DNA of 64,000 nt from G965215145 sp965215145 (lineage in GTDB: Bacteria > Bacteroidota > Rhodothermia > Rhodothermales > JANQRZ01), in NCBI GenBank assembly GCA_965215145.1, contig OZ244038.1, forward strand, positions 3,410,001 to 3,474,000, written 5' to 3'. This document shows, piece after piece, positions 1 to 8,090 of the stretch. The position numbers and the translations under genes were made by a program. Under the pieces are notes generated by a model. It did not search any database, was not told where the DNA came from, and saw nothing but the letters and a program-made list of their open reading frames with translations. Position 1 is the first letter of the stretch, and each line of letters begins with the position of its first letter.

Positions 1-162
1 CAGGGCCGCGCTCGCCATCGCGAGTAGCACCGGCCCGGCGAGGCCGCCCCCGACGAGCAGCGCCCCCACGGCCGCGCCCGCCGCCATCAACACCACGTTG
101 AGCGGCCGGACGAGCCGCGCAACCCCTGCGGCGCCGCGGAGCAGATCAGTGATTCGAGCCAC
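1..162 (-). CDS. UbiA-like prenyltransferase, N-terminal part, cut by window edge
   Basis: Only about the first 54 codons are visible; the gene runs off the left edge. Reading from the GTG at 162 gives a short basic start, then RLVRPLNVVLMAAG and a hydrophobic glycine/alanine-rich helix. The RPxN pattern followed by a glycine-rich first membrane segment is typical of UbiA-family integral membrane prenyltransferases (quinone, heme or ether-lipid synthesis). The catalytic NDxxD motif would lie outside the window, so the substrate cannot be called. It starts 25 bp after the stop of the HTH gene at 188 and is probably in the same transcript. The start is chosen because no better in-frame ATG exists nearby. 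The family call rests on one motif. Confidence 0.45.
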   Translation of the reverse strand, partial: MARITDLLRGAAGVARLVRPLNVVLMAAGAAVGALLVGGGLAGPVLLAMASAAL

Positions 163-187
163 AGGGTCGGCGAGGTCCGAGAGGTGG

Positions 188-586
188 TTACTCCGCCTCG
201 ACGCTCATCAGGTGGTCCTCGATGCTGCCGACGACGACGCGGGTCTCGTCGTCCACCTTCTTGGCCTCGAGGTCACCGTGGCGGATCAACTTCTGGACCT
301 GGCTCCGATCGATCAGCTTGAGGATGCGGCGGGCCTCGGTGCGGGTGACGGTGTCCTCCCGGTAGACGGAGGCGAACCCGCGGAGGAGCTCCAGCGACGG
401 CGGGGCGATCCGGATCAGCCGGACCTCCTCGTTGGCGTCGGTGATGCCCCAGTGCAGGGTGGCCTCGACGAGGCCGCGGTCGGACCAGCGGACTAGGGTC
501 TGCTTAGAAATCTTGAGGTCCTCCGAGAGCCGGTCGAGCTCGAACTCGAGGGCCTCGTCTTCGGGCGTAAGGGTGTCGTAGGCCAT
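188..586 (-). CDS. Small protein with two HTH-like segments
   Basis: A 132-residue soluble protein. Residues about 20-45 (LSEDLKISKQTLVRWSDRG) resemble the MerR-type recognition helix-turn-helix. Residues about 95-125 (SQVQKLIRHGDLEAKKVDD) resemble an excisionase/MerR-like winged element. No effector-binding domain is visible. It may be a small DNA-binding regulator or adaptor. The downstream UbiA-like gene follows closely on the same strand. The acidic N-terminus lacks a signal peptide, so the protein is cytoplasmic. The family is not recognised with certainty and the target is unknown. Confidence 0.6.
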   Translation of the reverse strand: MAYDTLTPEDEALEFELDRLSEDLKISKQTLVRWSDRGLVEATLHWGITDANEEVRLIRIAPPSLELLRGFASVYREDTVTRTEARRILKLIDRSQVQKLIRHGDLEAKKVDDETRVVVGSIEDHLMSVEAE

Positions 587-689
587 GCAGAGAGGGTGGG
601 GATGGGAGCGCAGAATCGTGGGCGCTTACACGGGCGAGGCGCTCCGAAAGATCCTCCCCGCCCCCGGCCGCGCCGCCCGGCGTGGCGGC

Positions 690-1124
690 TCAGTAGAGCG
701 CACGGTCCGTCAGCTCAGCCACCTCGTCGCGGGTGAGCACGCGCCACGACGGAGCCGAGAGCCGGCCGGACTTGGTCCGGTTGAAGGTCGCCCGCAAGAG
801 CAGCATCTTCCCACCTGCATCGGCCTCCGCCGAGAAGCTGCGGGCGGTGAAGCGGAACACGTAGGTCGCGGTCGCGGGATCGTGGCCGAGCGCGCGGCCG
901 ACGGTCTCGACGAAGTAGCGCACGTCGTCGGTGACGAGCCCAGCACGGTTCGCCGCCAACTCGTCGACCACGACGGTGAGCGGTCGGGCGTCGTCGGGGG
1001 CGTCGAAGAGCCGGACGCGGGCGTGGGCCTCCTGGGCGTAGGTCTGCCACGTGAAGAGCGTGTCCACGGCCTGCGCCCCGGCAGGCGCGGCGGCGAGGGC
1101 GAAGAGGAGAACGAGCGGCTTCAT
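690..1124 (-). CDS. Secreted protein of unknown function
   Basis: A 144-residue protein starting with a clear signal peptide (MKPLVLLFALAAAPAGAQA, cleavage after AQA about residue 19). The mature part is a compact mixed alpha/beta domain with no motif I recognise and no cysteines. It is predicted to be periplasmic or exported. It stands alone, with about 100 bp before the HTH gene downstream and a divergent crtI promoter region upstream. The function is not assignable from sequence. Confidence 0.6.
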   Translation of the reverse strand: MKPLVLLFALAAAPAGAQAVDTLFTWQTYAQEAHARVRLFDAPDDARPLTVVVDELAANRAGLVTDDVRYFVETVGRALGHDPATATYVFRFTARSFSAEADAGGKMLLLRATFNRTKSGRLSAPSWRVLTRDEVAELTDRALY

Positions 1125-1229
1125 GGGAGCGGGTCGGCTAGGTGGCTCCCTAGACGCTCCTGGCTGCGCTTTGCAACCTCCGCGCAGGTGCGCCCACCCC
1201 GCATCATTTCAGTATCTTCCGGAACAGCG

Positions 1230-1247
1230 TGAACGTTTTGAACGTTT
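1230..1247 (+). promoter_or_regulatory. Tandem 9-bp direct repeat in the crtI promoter region
   Basis: TGAACGTTT occurs twice with no spacer, 35 bp upstream of the chosen crtI start. A head-to-tail repeat at a carotenoid-gene promoter is what one would expect of an operator for a MerR-type light regulator (CarH/LitR class) or of overlapping promoter elements. No such regulator is encoded beside it, so the assignment is inference. Confidence 0.4.
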
Positions 1248-1281
1248 CGACGCCGTCTCCTCCCCACTGTCGTCTCCCCCG

Positions 1282-2916
1282 ATGAGCTGGACCGCCCGGA
1301 TAGCCCGGCGCTCCGACGCCCGCCTCAACACCCGCCGCGCCCCACGTCCGGTCGCGGCGGACGCCCCGCACGCTGTCGTCGTCGGTGCGGGGTTCGGGGG
1401 GCTGGCGGCGGCCATCCGCCTCGGCGCGCGGGGCTACCGAGTGACGGTGATCGACCGGCTCGACCAACCCGGCGGGCGCGCCCGCGTGTTCCGCGAGACG
1501 ACGGACGTAGGCACCTACGTGTTCGACGCTGGCCCAACGCTGATCACCGCGCCGTTCCAGTTCGAGGAGCTGTGGCACCTCGCCGGCCGCGAGATGGCCG
1601 AGGACGTCGAGCTCGTCCCGATCAGCCCGTTCTACCGCATCCGCTTCGACTCCGGCGAGGCGTTCGACTACACCGGCGATGCGGCGGCGATGCAGGAAGA
1701 AATCGCCCGGTTCAACCCGACTGACGTCCCGGGCTACGAGCGGTTCCTTCGCCACAGCGAGCGGATCTTCCGCGTCGGCTTCGAGGAGCTCGGGCACGTC
1801 CCCTTCGGGCGGGCGACGGACATGGCCCGGATCGCCCCCGCGATGGTGGCGCTCGAGAGCTACCGCTCCGTCTACGGCCTCGTCAAGAAGTACATCGAGG
1901 ACGACCGCCTCCGCCAGGTCTTCTCCTTCCACCCGCTCCTCGTCGGGGGCAACCCGTTCTCCACGACGAGCATCTACGCGCTGATCGCGTTCCTCGAAAG
2001 GAAGTGGGGCGTGTGGTACGCGATGGGCGGCACCGGCGCCGTCGTCCGCGGCATGGCCGGGCTGGTCGAGGAGTTGGGCGGGACGCTCCGGCTCGGCGAG
2101 ACGGTCGAGGAGATCACCGTCGACGGAGCCGGCGAGCGACCGCGCGCCACGGGCGTCCGGCTGGCGAGCGGCGAGCACGTCGCGGCCGACCTCGTCGTCT
2201 CGAACGCCGACGCGGCGTGGACCTACCGCCACCTCGTCCGCCCCGAACACCGGCGGCGCTGGACCGACGACCGCCTCGACCGGGCGAAGCTCTCGATGAG
2301 CCTGTTCGTGTGGTATTTCGGTACGGATCGCAAGTACGAGGACGTGGCGCACCACACGATCCTGCTCGGCCCCCGCTACCGCGCGCTCCTCGACGACATC
2401 TTCCACGGCAAGCGCCTCGCCGAGGACTTCTCGCTCTACCTCCACCGCCCGACGGCGACGGACCCCTCGATGGCGCCGGAGGGGCACGAGGCGTTCTACG
2501 TCCTCTCCCCCGTCCCCCACCTCCAGAGCGGCACGGACTGGTCCGTCGAGGCCGAGCGCTACCGCCGCCGCGTCGAGGCCCACCTCGAAGCGACCGTGCT
2601 GCCGGGGCTCTCGGAGCACGTCACCGCGAGCCGCATGCTCACGCCGCAGGGGTTCCTCGACGACTACCTCTCGGTCAAGGGCGCCGCGTTCTCGTTCGAG
2701 CCGGTGCTGACGCAGAGCGCCTACTTCCGTCCCCACAACCGGAGCGAGGACGTGGATAGGCTTTACCTCGTCGGTGCGGGTACACATCCAGGGGCGGGGA
2801 TGCCCGGCGTGCTCTCCTCCGCCCGCGTGCTCGACACCGTCGTCCCCGCCCTCGAGGACCTACCCCGCTTCAACGGAGCGCTGCCGCGCCCCGCCGTTCC
2901 ATCCGCATCCGCCTGA
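1282..2916 (+). CDS. crtI: Phytoene desaturase (CrtI type)
   Basis: A 544-residue FAD-dependent carotenoid desaturase, acting on phytoene at the membrane surface. The N-terminal dinucleotide-binding motif is VVVGAGFGGLAAA (about residues 33-45), followed by QPGGRARVF and the family signature around DAGPTLIT. The C-terminal FAD-binding signature LYLVGAGTHPGAGMPGVL is intact. Length and motifs match bacterial CrtI. An upstream in-frame extension to 1051 exists, but the ATG at 1282 is chosen because the protein then starts shortly before the FAD motif and the extension overlaps the divergent gene's signal-peptide region. No phytoene synthase is in the window. The AP2-repeat gene follows 11 bp later and is probably co-transcribed. 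Related enzymes catalyse other desaturations or ketolations, so the exact product is less sure than the family. Confidence 0.88.
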   Translation: MSWTARIARRSDARLNTRRAPRPVAADAPHAVVVGAGFGGLAAAIRLGARGYRVTVIDRLDQPGGRARVFRETTDVGTYVFDAGPTLITAPFQFEELWHLAGREMAEDVELVPISPFYRIRFDSGEAFDYTGDAAAMQEEIARFNPTDVPGYERFLRHSERIFRVGFEELGHVPFGRATDMARIAPAMVALESYRSVYGLVKKYIEDDRLRQVFSFHPLLVGGNPFSTTSIYALIAFLERKWGVWYAMGGTGAVVRGMAGLVEELGGTLRLGETVEEITVDGAGERPRATGVRLASGEHVAADLVVSNADAAWTYRHLVRPEHRRRWTDDRLDRAKLSMSLFVWYFGTDRKYEDVAHHTILLGPRYRALLDDIFHGKRLAEDFSLYLHRPTATDPSMAPEGHEAFYVLSPVPHLQSGTDWSVEAERYRRRVEAHLEATVLPGLSEHVTASRMLTPQGFLDDYLSVKGAAFSFEPVLTQSAYFRPHNRSEDVDRLYLVGAGTHPGAGMPGVLSSARVLDTVVPALEDLPRFNGALPRPAVPSASA

Positions 2917-2927
2917 CCCCCAAGACG

Positions 2928-3548
2928 ATGAACCCCAACCACCACGTTGTCCGCATCGACATCGAGCCGACGGAGGAGCAGCCGAAGCGCAGCGCCACGC
3001 ACGGCTGGCAGGTCCGCGTGAGCTTCCAGGGGAAGCGCCGGACGAAGTTCTTCGCCGACCGGAAGTACGGCGGGCGTGACAAGGCGCTCGCCCTCGCCAT
3101 CGAGCACCGCGACCGGCTCCTCGCCGAGCGGCCGGGGCCGGAGGACGGGCCGGTCGAGCGGCGGGCGCAGAGCCGGAGCACGTCCGGCGTGGCCGGCGTT
3201 CGGCTCGCCTTCAAGAACGGCTCGGCCTACGTCGAGGCGAACTGGATCGCCGGGGGGAAGCGGTCGGTCTCGTCGTTCTCGGTCGAGCGGTGGGGGCTGC
3301 GCAAGGCGGCGTGGCAAGCGTGTAAGGCCCGCGCCGTCGGCCGGGGGGTCCGCGACCCGCAGCGCGTCCACGAGATGTTCGAGCGGGCCTTCCCGAACCT
3401 GGAGCGGAATCTGGAGAAGGCGCGGCGAGGCGCCGCCCAGGACGTCCACTCTAATGGCGACGGCCACTCCAGCGGCGACGGCGCGGGGAGGCTAAACGGG
3501 CACCGTGCGGCGGTGGTCACGCCGAAGCACCCGGAAGCCTCCGTCTGA
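2928..3548 (+). CDS. Protein with two AP2-like repeats
   Basis: A 206-residue basic protein with two copies of an AP2/ERF-like beta-sheet module. Repeat 1 is about residues 24-66 (HGWQVRVSFQGKRRTKFF, then a helix). Repeat 2 is about residues 86-134 (SGVAGVRLAFKNGSAYVE, WIAGGKRSVSSF, then a helix). In bacteria and phage such modules usually accompany HNH endonucleases, but no HNH motif is present here. The tail is low-complexity Ser/Gly/Asp/His. It begins 11 bp after crtI, so it is likely in the same operon; whether it regulates pigment genes is unknown. The AP2 call is by pattern only. Confidence 0.6.
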   Translation: MNPNHHVVRIDIEPTEEQPKRSATHGWQVRVSFQGKRRTKFFADRKYGGRDKALALAIEHRDRLLAERPGPEDGPVERRAQSRSTSGVAGVRLAFKNGSAYVEANWIAGGKRSVSSFSVERWGLRKAAWQACKARAVGRGVRDPQRVHEMFERAFPNLERNLEKARRGAAQDVHSNGDGHSSGDGAGRLNGHRAAVVTPKHPEASV

Positions 3549-3603
3549 TCGGAAGCCTCGGTCTGAGGAGGGCGTAGGAGGGTATCCTCCCTCCCCCTCC
3601 CCC

Positions 3604-4194
3604 ATGTCCCTCCGACCCGCGCTCCTCCTCGCCCTCCTCATCGGGCTGGCCGCCTGTGCCTCCGAGCCCGAGGCGCCATCGGCTCCGCCCCCCACCCAGG
3701 ACCGGGCCGACGCCGCCTCGGCCGTTCCCGACCCGGAGCCCGTGGCTCCCGACGCCCTCGTGGCCGACAGCGTGGGCGCTATCGAGACGCGCGACCCCGG
3801 CGAGGTGCTGAACCTCGACACGGCGTACCTCACCCGCGCCACGGCCGAGCGCAACGGCGAGCTTTACGGGGTCGCGCGCCAGGAGCCGGGTGGGGCATGG
3901 CGGGCGCTCGACGGCGGCGCCGTGGACGAGGGCGCCGTCGAGGCATGGCTCGGCCGGCTGGCGCCGCTGGAGGCCGAGGGCCGCTTTGAAGGCGTGGCCT
4001 CGCGGGCCGTCACCGACGACCCGACCCACCGCCTCGTGTTCCAGTTCTCCGACGGCTCCGCACGCTCGCTCGCGCTCCAACGGCGCGGGGACCGCCTCGC
4101 CGCCGTCGCGTCGGTCGGCGGCCCCGTGTTCCAACTACCGGCCTCGATGTTGCCCAACCTCGTCCCGCCCCCCGCGACGCTACGGGCGGAGTGA
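3604..4194 (+). CDS. Putative lipoprotein, possibly DUF4340-related
   Basis: The start at 3604 gives a 196-residue protein with a lipoprotein signal peptide and lipobox LAAC (Cys about residue 17), then a Pro/Ala/Asp-rich linker. The C-terminal 110 residues contain WRALDGGAVDEGAVEAWL, a segment on a residue pair cleared for oxidation or reduction is absent, and VFQLPASMLPNLVPP ends the domain. This pattern resembles one unit of DUF4340 domains found in gliding-motility-type envelope proteins. That link is tentative. It is probably anchored in the envelope. It converges with nadD, leaving only 4 bp between the stops. Confidence 0.55.
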   Translation: MSLRPALLLALLIGLAACASEPEAPSAPPPTQDRADAASAVPDPEPVAPDALVADSVGAIETRDPGEVLNLDTAYLTRATAERNGELYGVARQEPGGAWRALDGGAVDEGAVEAWLGRLAPLEAEGRFEGVASRAVTDDPTHRLVFQFSDGSARSLALQRRGDRLAAVASVGGPVFQLPASMLPNLVPPPATLRAE

Positions 4195-4198
4195 CCGG

Positions 4199-4831
4199 CT
4201 ACGCCCCCGCATACAGCCCGTGCTCGCTGGCGTAGCGTAGGACCGCGTCGGGGACGAGGTACCGGGCGGAGCGGCCCGCGCGGAGCAGTGCTCGCACGGC
4301 TGTGCTCGACACGTCGAGGGCTGGGGCCTCGATGAGGGTGACGGCGTCGGAGAGCCAGCGCGGGAGCGCGTCGAGGTCCACCCGGTCGCCGGGGCGGCGG
4401 TAGACCACGGGCGGCGCCAGCGCGGCGACGGCCTCCGGCTCGTGCCAGCGCACGAAGTCCGCCAGGCTGTCCCCCCCGATCACGAGCCGCCATTGTGTAT
4501 CGGGGCGCTCGGCGGCGAGGGCGCGGAGGGTATCGACGGTGTAGGAGACGCCGCCGCGCCGGACCTCGACCTCGGAGACCTCGAACGCCGCATTGCCGGC
4601 CGTGGCGAGCCGCGTCATCGCCAGCCGGTGCTCGGCGGCAGGCATCGGCTCGCCCTGCTTGAACGGGGAGGTCGCGGCCGGCACCCAGAGCACCCGGTCG
4701 AGCCCGGCCTGCTCGCGTGCGGCCTCCGCCACGGCGAGGTGACCGACGTGCGGCGGGTTGAAGCTCCCCCCGAAGACGCCGAGGGCGGGTTGTGAGTTCT
4801 GGGTTGTGGGTGGTGAGAGAGAGGGACTCAT
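4199..4831 (-). CDS. nadD: Nicotinate-nucleotide adenylyltransferase
   Basis: A 210-residue enzyme that adenylates nicotinate mononucleotide to deamido-NAD in NAD synthesis. The nucleotidyltransferase signature GVFGGSFNPPHVGH sits at about residues 18-31, and the C-terminal (S/T)STxxR equivalent is SSTAVRALLRAG. Length fits the family. The first 16 residues (SPSLSPPTTQNSQPA) are encoded by a degenerate heptad repeat and are unlike the family, so the true start may be a non-ATG codon close to the GVFGG motif. The gene lies downstream of bamD on the same strand, separated only by the repeat. Confidence 0.9.
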   Translation of the reverse strand: MSPSLSPPTTQNSQPALGVFGGSFNPPHVGHLAVAEAAREQAGLDRVLWVPAATSPFKQGEPMPAAEHRLAMTRLATAGNAAFEVSEVEVRRGGVSYTVDTLRALAAERPDTQWRLVIGGDSLADFVRWHEPEAVAALAPPVVYRRPGDRVDLDALPRWLSDAVTLIEAPALDVSSTAVRALLRAGRSARYLVPDAVLRYASEHGLYAGA

Positions 4832-4855
4832 AACCCATCACCGATAACTCACGAC
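4789..4855. repeat. Degenerate heptad repeat forming an imperfect hairpin
   Basis: Left arm 4789-4817 reads as 7-bp units GTTGTGA, GTTCTGG, GTTGTGG, GTGGTGA. Right arm 4827-4855 reads CTCATAA, CCCATCA, CCGATAA, CTCACGA. The arms match as an inverted repeat at about 22 of 29 positions, with a 9-bp loop. It lies between bamD and nadD and covers the nadD start codon. Confidence 0.65.
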
Positions 4856-4862
4856 TCGTCGC

Positions 4863-5687
4863 TCAGCGCGAGGCCGCCTGCTCGTCGTAGCGCCCGAGCG
4901 CCGCGTCGACGGCGGCGTACTCCGCCTCGGCCTCCCGGAGGAGGGGGCTGTTGGGGAAGAGCTGGAGGAGGCGCTGGTACTGCTCGTCGGCCAGGCGGTA
5001 GCGCTCCTCCTGCCGCTGCGGGATGCTCTTGGCCGCGTACTCCCGGTAGCTGCGGAGCGCGCCGAGGAGCGCGTCGTCGGCGAGGTCGGAGTCGGGGTAT
5101 TCCTCGAGGACCCGGACGTAGGAGATGGCGGCGGCCTCCCAGAACTCACGCGTCTCGTACAGCTCGGCGATGTCGTGCTGCTTACGCGCGAGCTTCTGGC
5201 GCAGTGCGCTGAGGTGCTCGCCGGCCTCCGCGGCGTGCGTGCCCTCGGGGTACTTGGCGAGGTAGAGGCGGAGGTAGGTCAGCGCCGTCCGCGTGTCGGT
5301 CTGGTCGAGCTGGTACGGTGGCGAGAGGCGGACGTAGCTGAGCGCGCGGCGGTACTCCCCCTCCTCGACCCGCTCGTCCGTCCGGTAAAGCTCGACGAAC
5401 CGGGTGAACTCGTTGGCGGCGAGGAGGTACTGCCCGTCCTGGAAATACGCGTCGGCGAGGTAGTACTGCGCGTCGTCGGCCCACTCGTGGGCGCGGCCGA
5501 AGTCGAAGACGTGCTGGAAGTACTCGACGGCGCGGTCGTACTTGCCGCGGTCGTAGAGCGCCTTGCCGCGCTCGAAGGCGGCCTCAGGCGTCGGGGACTG
5601 GACGCGGCCGGCGCCGGTGCAGGCCGAGAGCCCAACGGCGAGCAGGAGACCGAGGGCGAGCGGGAGGGACGAGGAGCGTCGGATCAT
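4863..5687 (-). CDS. bamD: Outer membrane assembly lipoprotein BamD-like
   Basis: Starting at the ATG at 5687 gives 274 residues with a lipoprotein signal and lipobox LSAC (Cys 23), which favours it over the longer frame reaching 5732. The mature protein is a run of TPR-like helices (AFERGKALYDRGKYDRAVEY, ADDAQYYLADAYFQDGQYLL, and later repeats), as in BamD/YfiO. The role would be periplasmic-face scaffolding of BamA during beta-barrel insertion. Length matches the family (about 245-290). The tail carries additional helical residues DAALGRYDEQAASR. No other bam gene is nearby. Confidence 0.82.
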   Translation of the reverse strand: MIRRSSSLPLALGLLLAVGLSACTGAGRVQSPTPEAAFERGKALYDRGKYDRAVEYFQHVFDFGRAHEWADDAQYYLADAYFQDGQYLLAANEFTRFVELYRTDERVEEGEYRRALSYVRLSPPYQLDQTDTRTALTYLRLYLAKYPEGTHAAEAGEHLSALRQKLARKQHDIAELYETREFWEAAAISYVRVLEEYPDSDLADDALLGALRSYREYAAKSIPQRQEERYRLADEQYQRLLQLFPNSPLLREAEAEYAAVDAALGRYDEQAASR

Positions 5688-5840
5688 CGAGGCGACAGCG
5701 GGCGGGGCGGGAGGGCAAAGGAACGTCGGCACGGGGTGCTTCTCAACCGGCAGCGCGGGAATGCGCCGAAACTTCGGCCCGCCGACGCCCTCCCCGAACG
5801 GGCTCTGCCAGCGCTTTCGTGTTACGGGGGAGGCGCCGGC

Positions 5841-7259
5841 TTACTCCGCCGAGACGACATTACGGCCGTCGTAGCGGAGGAAGAACAGGGCCTGGTTCAC
5901 CTGCCCCCCCGCGAAGTCGATCCGGTGGGCGAGGCCGGACCACGGGCGGGCCCGCCGCAGCGCCTCGGCCAGCGGCTCCTCGCTCCGCCGCTCCTCCATC
6001 ACCTCCAGCAGCAGCCGCGTGAGGTCGTAGCCGATGAACGCGAGCCGGTCCGGGGCGAGGCCGGCGAGCGCGCGGTAGCGCTCGGTGAAGGCTCGGGTCT
6101 CCGGGCCGTCGTCCATGCGGAAGTCGGTGGTGAAGACGGTGCGGTAGCGCGCGGCGCGGGGGCGCGAGGCTTCGAGCCGCTGCCACTCGGCGGTGCCGAG
6201 CACCTGCGGGCGCGAAGCCGTCTCACCGAAATGGCTGTCGAGGCCACGGAGGGCGCCGGCGGCGTGCTCGTCGGCGTCGGAGCCGGAGACCGGGAAGTAG
6301 ACGGCGTCCACGGCCGCGAGTTCGCCCGCGCTCACGCGCTCGGCGAGCTGGAACCACGCCTCCTCGGCGGGGAGGAGCTGGTACAGCCCGAGGTCCTCGC
6401 CGAGCCGAGCGGCCTCGTCGCGGAACGCCGCCGCCATCGTCTCCCCGTAGGTCCCCTCGGCGGCGACGGTCCCGAGCCGCCCGAGGCGCTCGCCGACGGC
6501 GTAGCGCGCCATCATCCGTCCGCGCGCGGCGAACGTCGGGTTGGCCTGGAAGACGTAGCGGCGCCCCTGGCTCACCCGCTCGTCGGTCGCCAGCGGCGCG
6601 ATCAGCACGACCCGCTCGCGCTCGGCCGCACCGCCGGCCGCGACGGCCTCCTCGCTGTAGAGCGGCCCCACGACGACCTCGGCGCCCTCGCGCGCCAGCG
6701 CCACGACCGCGTCGGCAGCCCCCACCCCGCGCCCACCGGAGCCCCGGAAGACCATGCGGACGGGCGCGTCCGGCCGGGCCGCGTTGTACTCGTCCACGGC
6801 GAGGCGGACGCCGTTGAACAGCGCCTGCGTGAACACCGCGTCCTCGTCCCCCCTCGGTAGCGTGATCCCGAGCGTCGTCATCTCGGGAGCCTGCGTGGGA
6901 CCATCCTCAAGCCGGGAGAGCGTGCGGCGGCGGACGCGGCGGGCCTCGTCGGCGTAGCGGGTGCGGGGGTACCGCGCCAGCAGCGTCGTCATCGCCGAGG
7001 CCGCGCCCTCGAAGTCGCCGGCGGCGTAGCGCGCCTTGCCGGCCATGAGGTAGGCCGCCGTTGAGCGCTGGTTGTAGCCGTACTCGGTGGCGGCGCGGAT
7101 GAACCCGTCGTAGGCGTGGCCAAAGTCGCCAGCGCGGTAGGCGCGGAGGCCGCTCTCGAAGGCCGTCTCGGCGGCGGCCACGGTCGGCGCGCTCGCGGGT
7201 TGCGCCAGCGCGGGTGCCGCGGTGAGCAGGAGGAAGAGGAGGGGGAGGAGACGGGACAT
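5841..7259 (-). CDS. TPR plus type-1 periplasmic-binding-like protein (LpoA-like)
   Basis: A 472-residue exported protein with signal peptide MSRLLPLLFLLLTAAPALAQ. Residues about 25-115 form TPR-like helices (AFESGLRAYRAGDFGHAYD, AAYLMAGKARYAAGDFEGA). Residues about 125-470 have the Leu/Ile/Val-binding-protein fold pattern: VFTQALFNGVRLAVDEYN, EVVVGPLYSEEAVAAG, LIAPLATDE, then a second lobe ending LAFIGYDLTRLLLEV. This order, TPR then PBP1-like fold, is that of LpoA-type penicillin-binding-protein activators, though branched-chain amino-acid receptors look similar. No ABC permease is beside it. The gene starts about 85 bp from the displaced guaA tail, so it was probably the native neighbour downstream of guaA. 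Confidence 0.65.
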   Translation of the reverse strand: MSRLLPLLFLLLTAAPALAQPASAPTVAAAETAFESGLRAYRAGDFGHAYDGFIRAATEYGYNQRSTAAYLMAGKARYAAGDFEGAASAMTTLLARYPRTRYADEARRVRRRTLSRLEDGPTQAPEMTTLGITLPRGDEDAVFTQALFNGVRLAVDEYNAARPDAPVRMVFRGSGGRGVGAADAVVALAREGAEVVVGPLYSEEAVAAGGAAERERVVLIAPLATDERVSQGRRYVFQANPTFAARGRMMARYAVGERLGRLGTVAAEGTYGETMAAAFRDEAARLGEDLGLYQLLPAEEAWFQLAERVSAGELAAVDAVYFPVSGSDADEHAAGALRGLDSHFGETASRPQVLGTAEWQRLEASRPRAARYRTVFTTDFRMDDGPETRAFTERYRALAGLAPDRLAFIGYDLTRLLLEVMEERRSEEPLAEALRRARPWSGLAHRIDFAGGQVNQALFFLRYDGRNVVSAE

Positions 7260-7268
7260 CAGAGGGCG

Positions 7269-7345
7269 GCGAACAGCGAGCAGGAGGCGGTGGTGGCAGC
7301 GGAGCGAGAACGGCTCGCTGTCCTCCGCTCGCTGCTCGCTGAAGC
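7269..7345. repeat. Degenerate heptad hairpin beside the guaA remnant
   Basis: The segment can be read in 7-bp units such as GCGAACA, GCGAGCA, then CCGCTCG, CTGCTCG. It holds a perfect 10-bp inverted repeat, CAGCGAGCAG at 7274-7283 and CTGCTCGCTG at 7332-7341, plus smaller nested pairings. It fills the space between the LpoA-like gene and the duplicated guaA tail. Confidence 0.5.
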
Positions 7346-7410
7346 TACTCCCACTCGATGGTGGCGGGCGGCTTCGAGGAGGCGTCGTAGGCGACGCGGT
7401 TGAGGCCGCG
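7345..7410 (-). pseudogene. Duplicated 3' end of guaA (att-like remnant)
   Basis: These bases read RGLNRVAYDASSKPPATIEWE and then TAG, the same tail as intact guaA (stop at 9424) apart from I to A. Positions 7347-7410 and 9426-9489 match at 58 of 64 positions and are in the same orientation. The six differences mean this is not a fresh duplication. A 3'-end copy beyond a foreign insert is what integrases leave when they insert at the end of a gene and rebuild it with element-borne sequence. No integrase remains in the 2-kb insert. Confidence 0.75.
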
Positions 7411-8090
7411 CGCTACCACGTCGGCGGTTTCGAGACCTCGCGGCCGTTGGGGAGGAGGTAAGGGTCGGAAAGCTGGAACTTCGCGTATTGGCCCCGGCTG
7501 ATCTCGAAGGAGTCCGGGGAGAGCTGTTTCAGCTCCTTGTTCTTCCGCTTGTAGGGGAATGCGAAAGCCACCGTCTTGGCAGGGAAGAGCGCCTGTGCGC
7601 CCCGGACGGCGGGCGCGAGATCGGTATCCCCCGTCACCAGAACCACCGTGTCGCAGGTGTCTTGCATGAGTACCTCCATCAGCTTCACCGCGAGGGCGAC
7701 ATCCGTCTCCTTCTCCTCGTAGCGGCTGAAGCGCTGACCGCAGTGCCGACACCGAATGGTCTTCTTCTTGAACCGGCTCAGGACCACGTCCACCCCCGTC
7801 GCCTCCAGACACTCGATAAAGGCGCGGTGTCGCACTGTCACGTCCGGTTTCGATGCCTCGAGGTGGTGGGCGAGCGCAGAGAAGTAGTGGACCTGTTCGA
7901 GCCGGGCCTCCCGTCCGAAGAGGTAGAGGTAGCTCTCGCAGAGCCGCCGGACGTCCAGCCACTTCGTGGAGGCACCATCGAGATCGCGCTGCGCCTGCCG
8001 AACCGAGTGGTAGAGGTTGAAGCCATCTGACCTGCTCCCCGTAATCTGATCCAGTCGCTACGATAGTGCTGCGCCCCATCCCGCAGCACC

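Noticed and set aside
1051..1281. Longer crtI start
   Set aside because: The added residues are unlike CrtI and overlap the divergent secreted-protein gene and its promoter.
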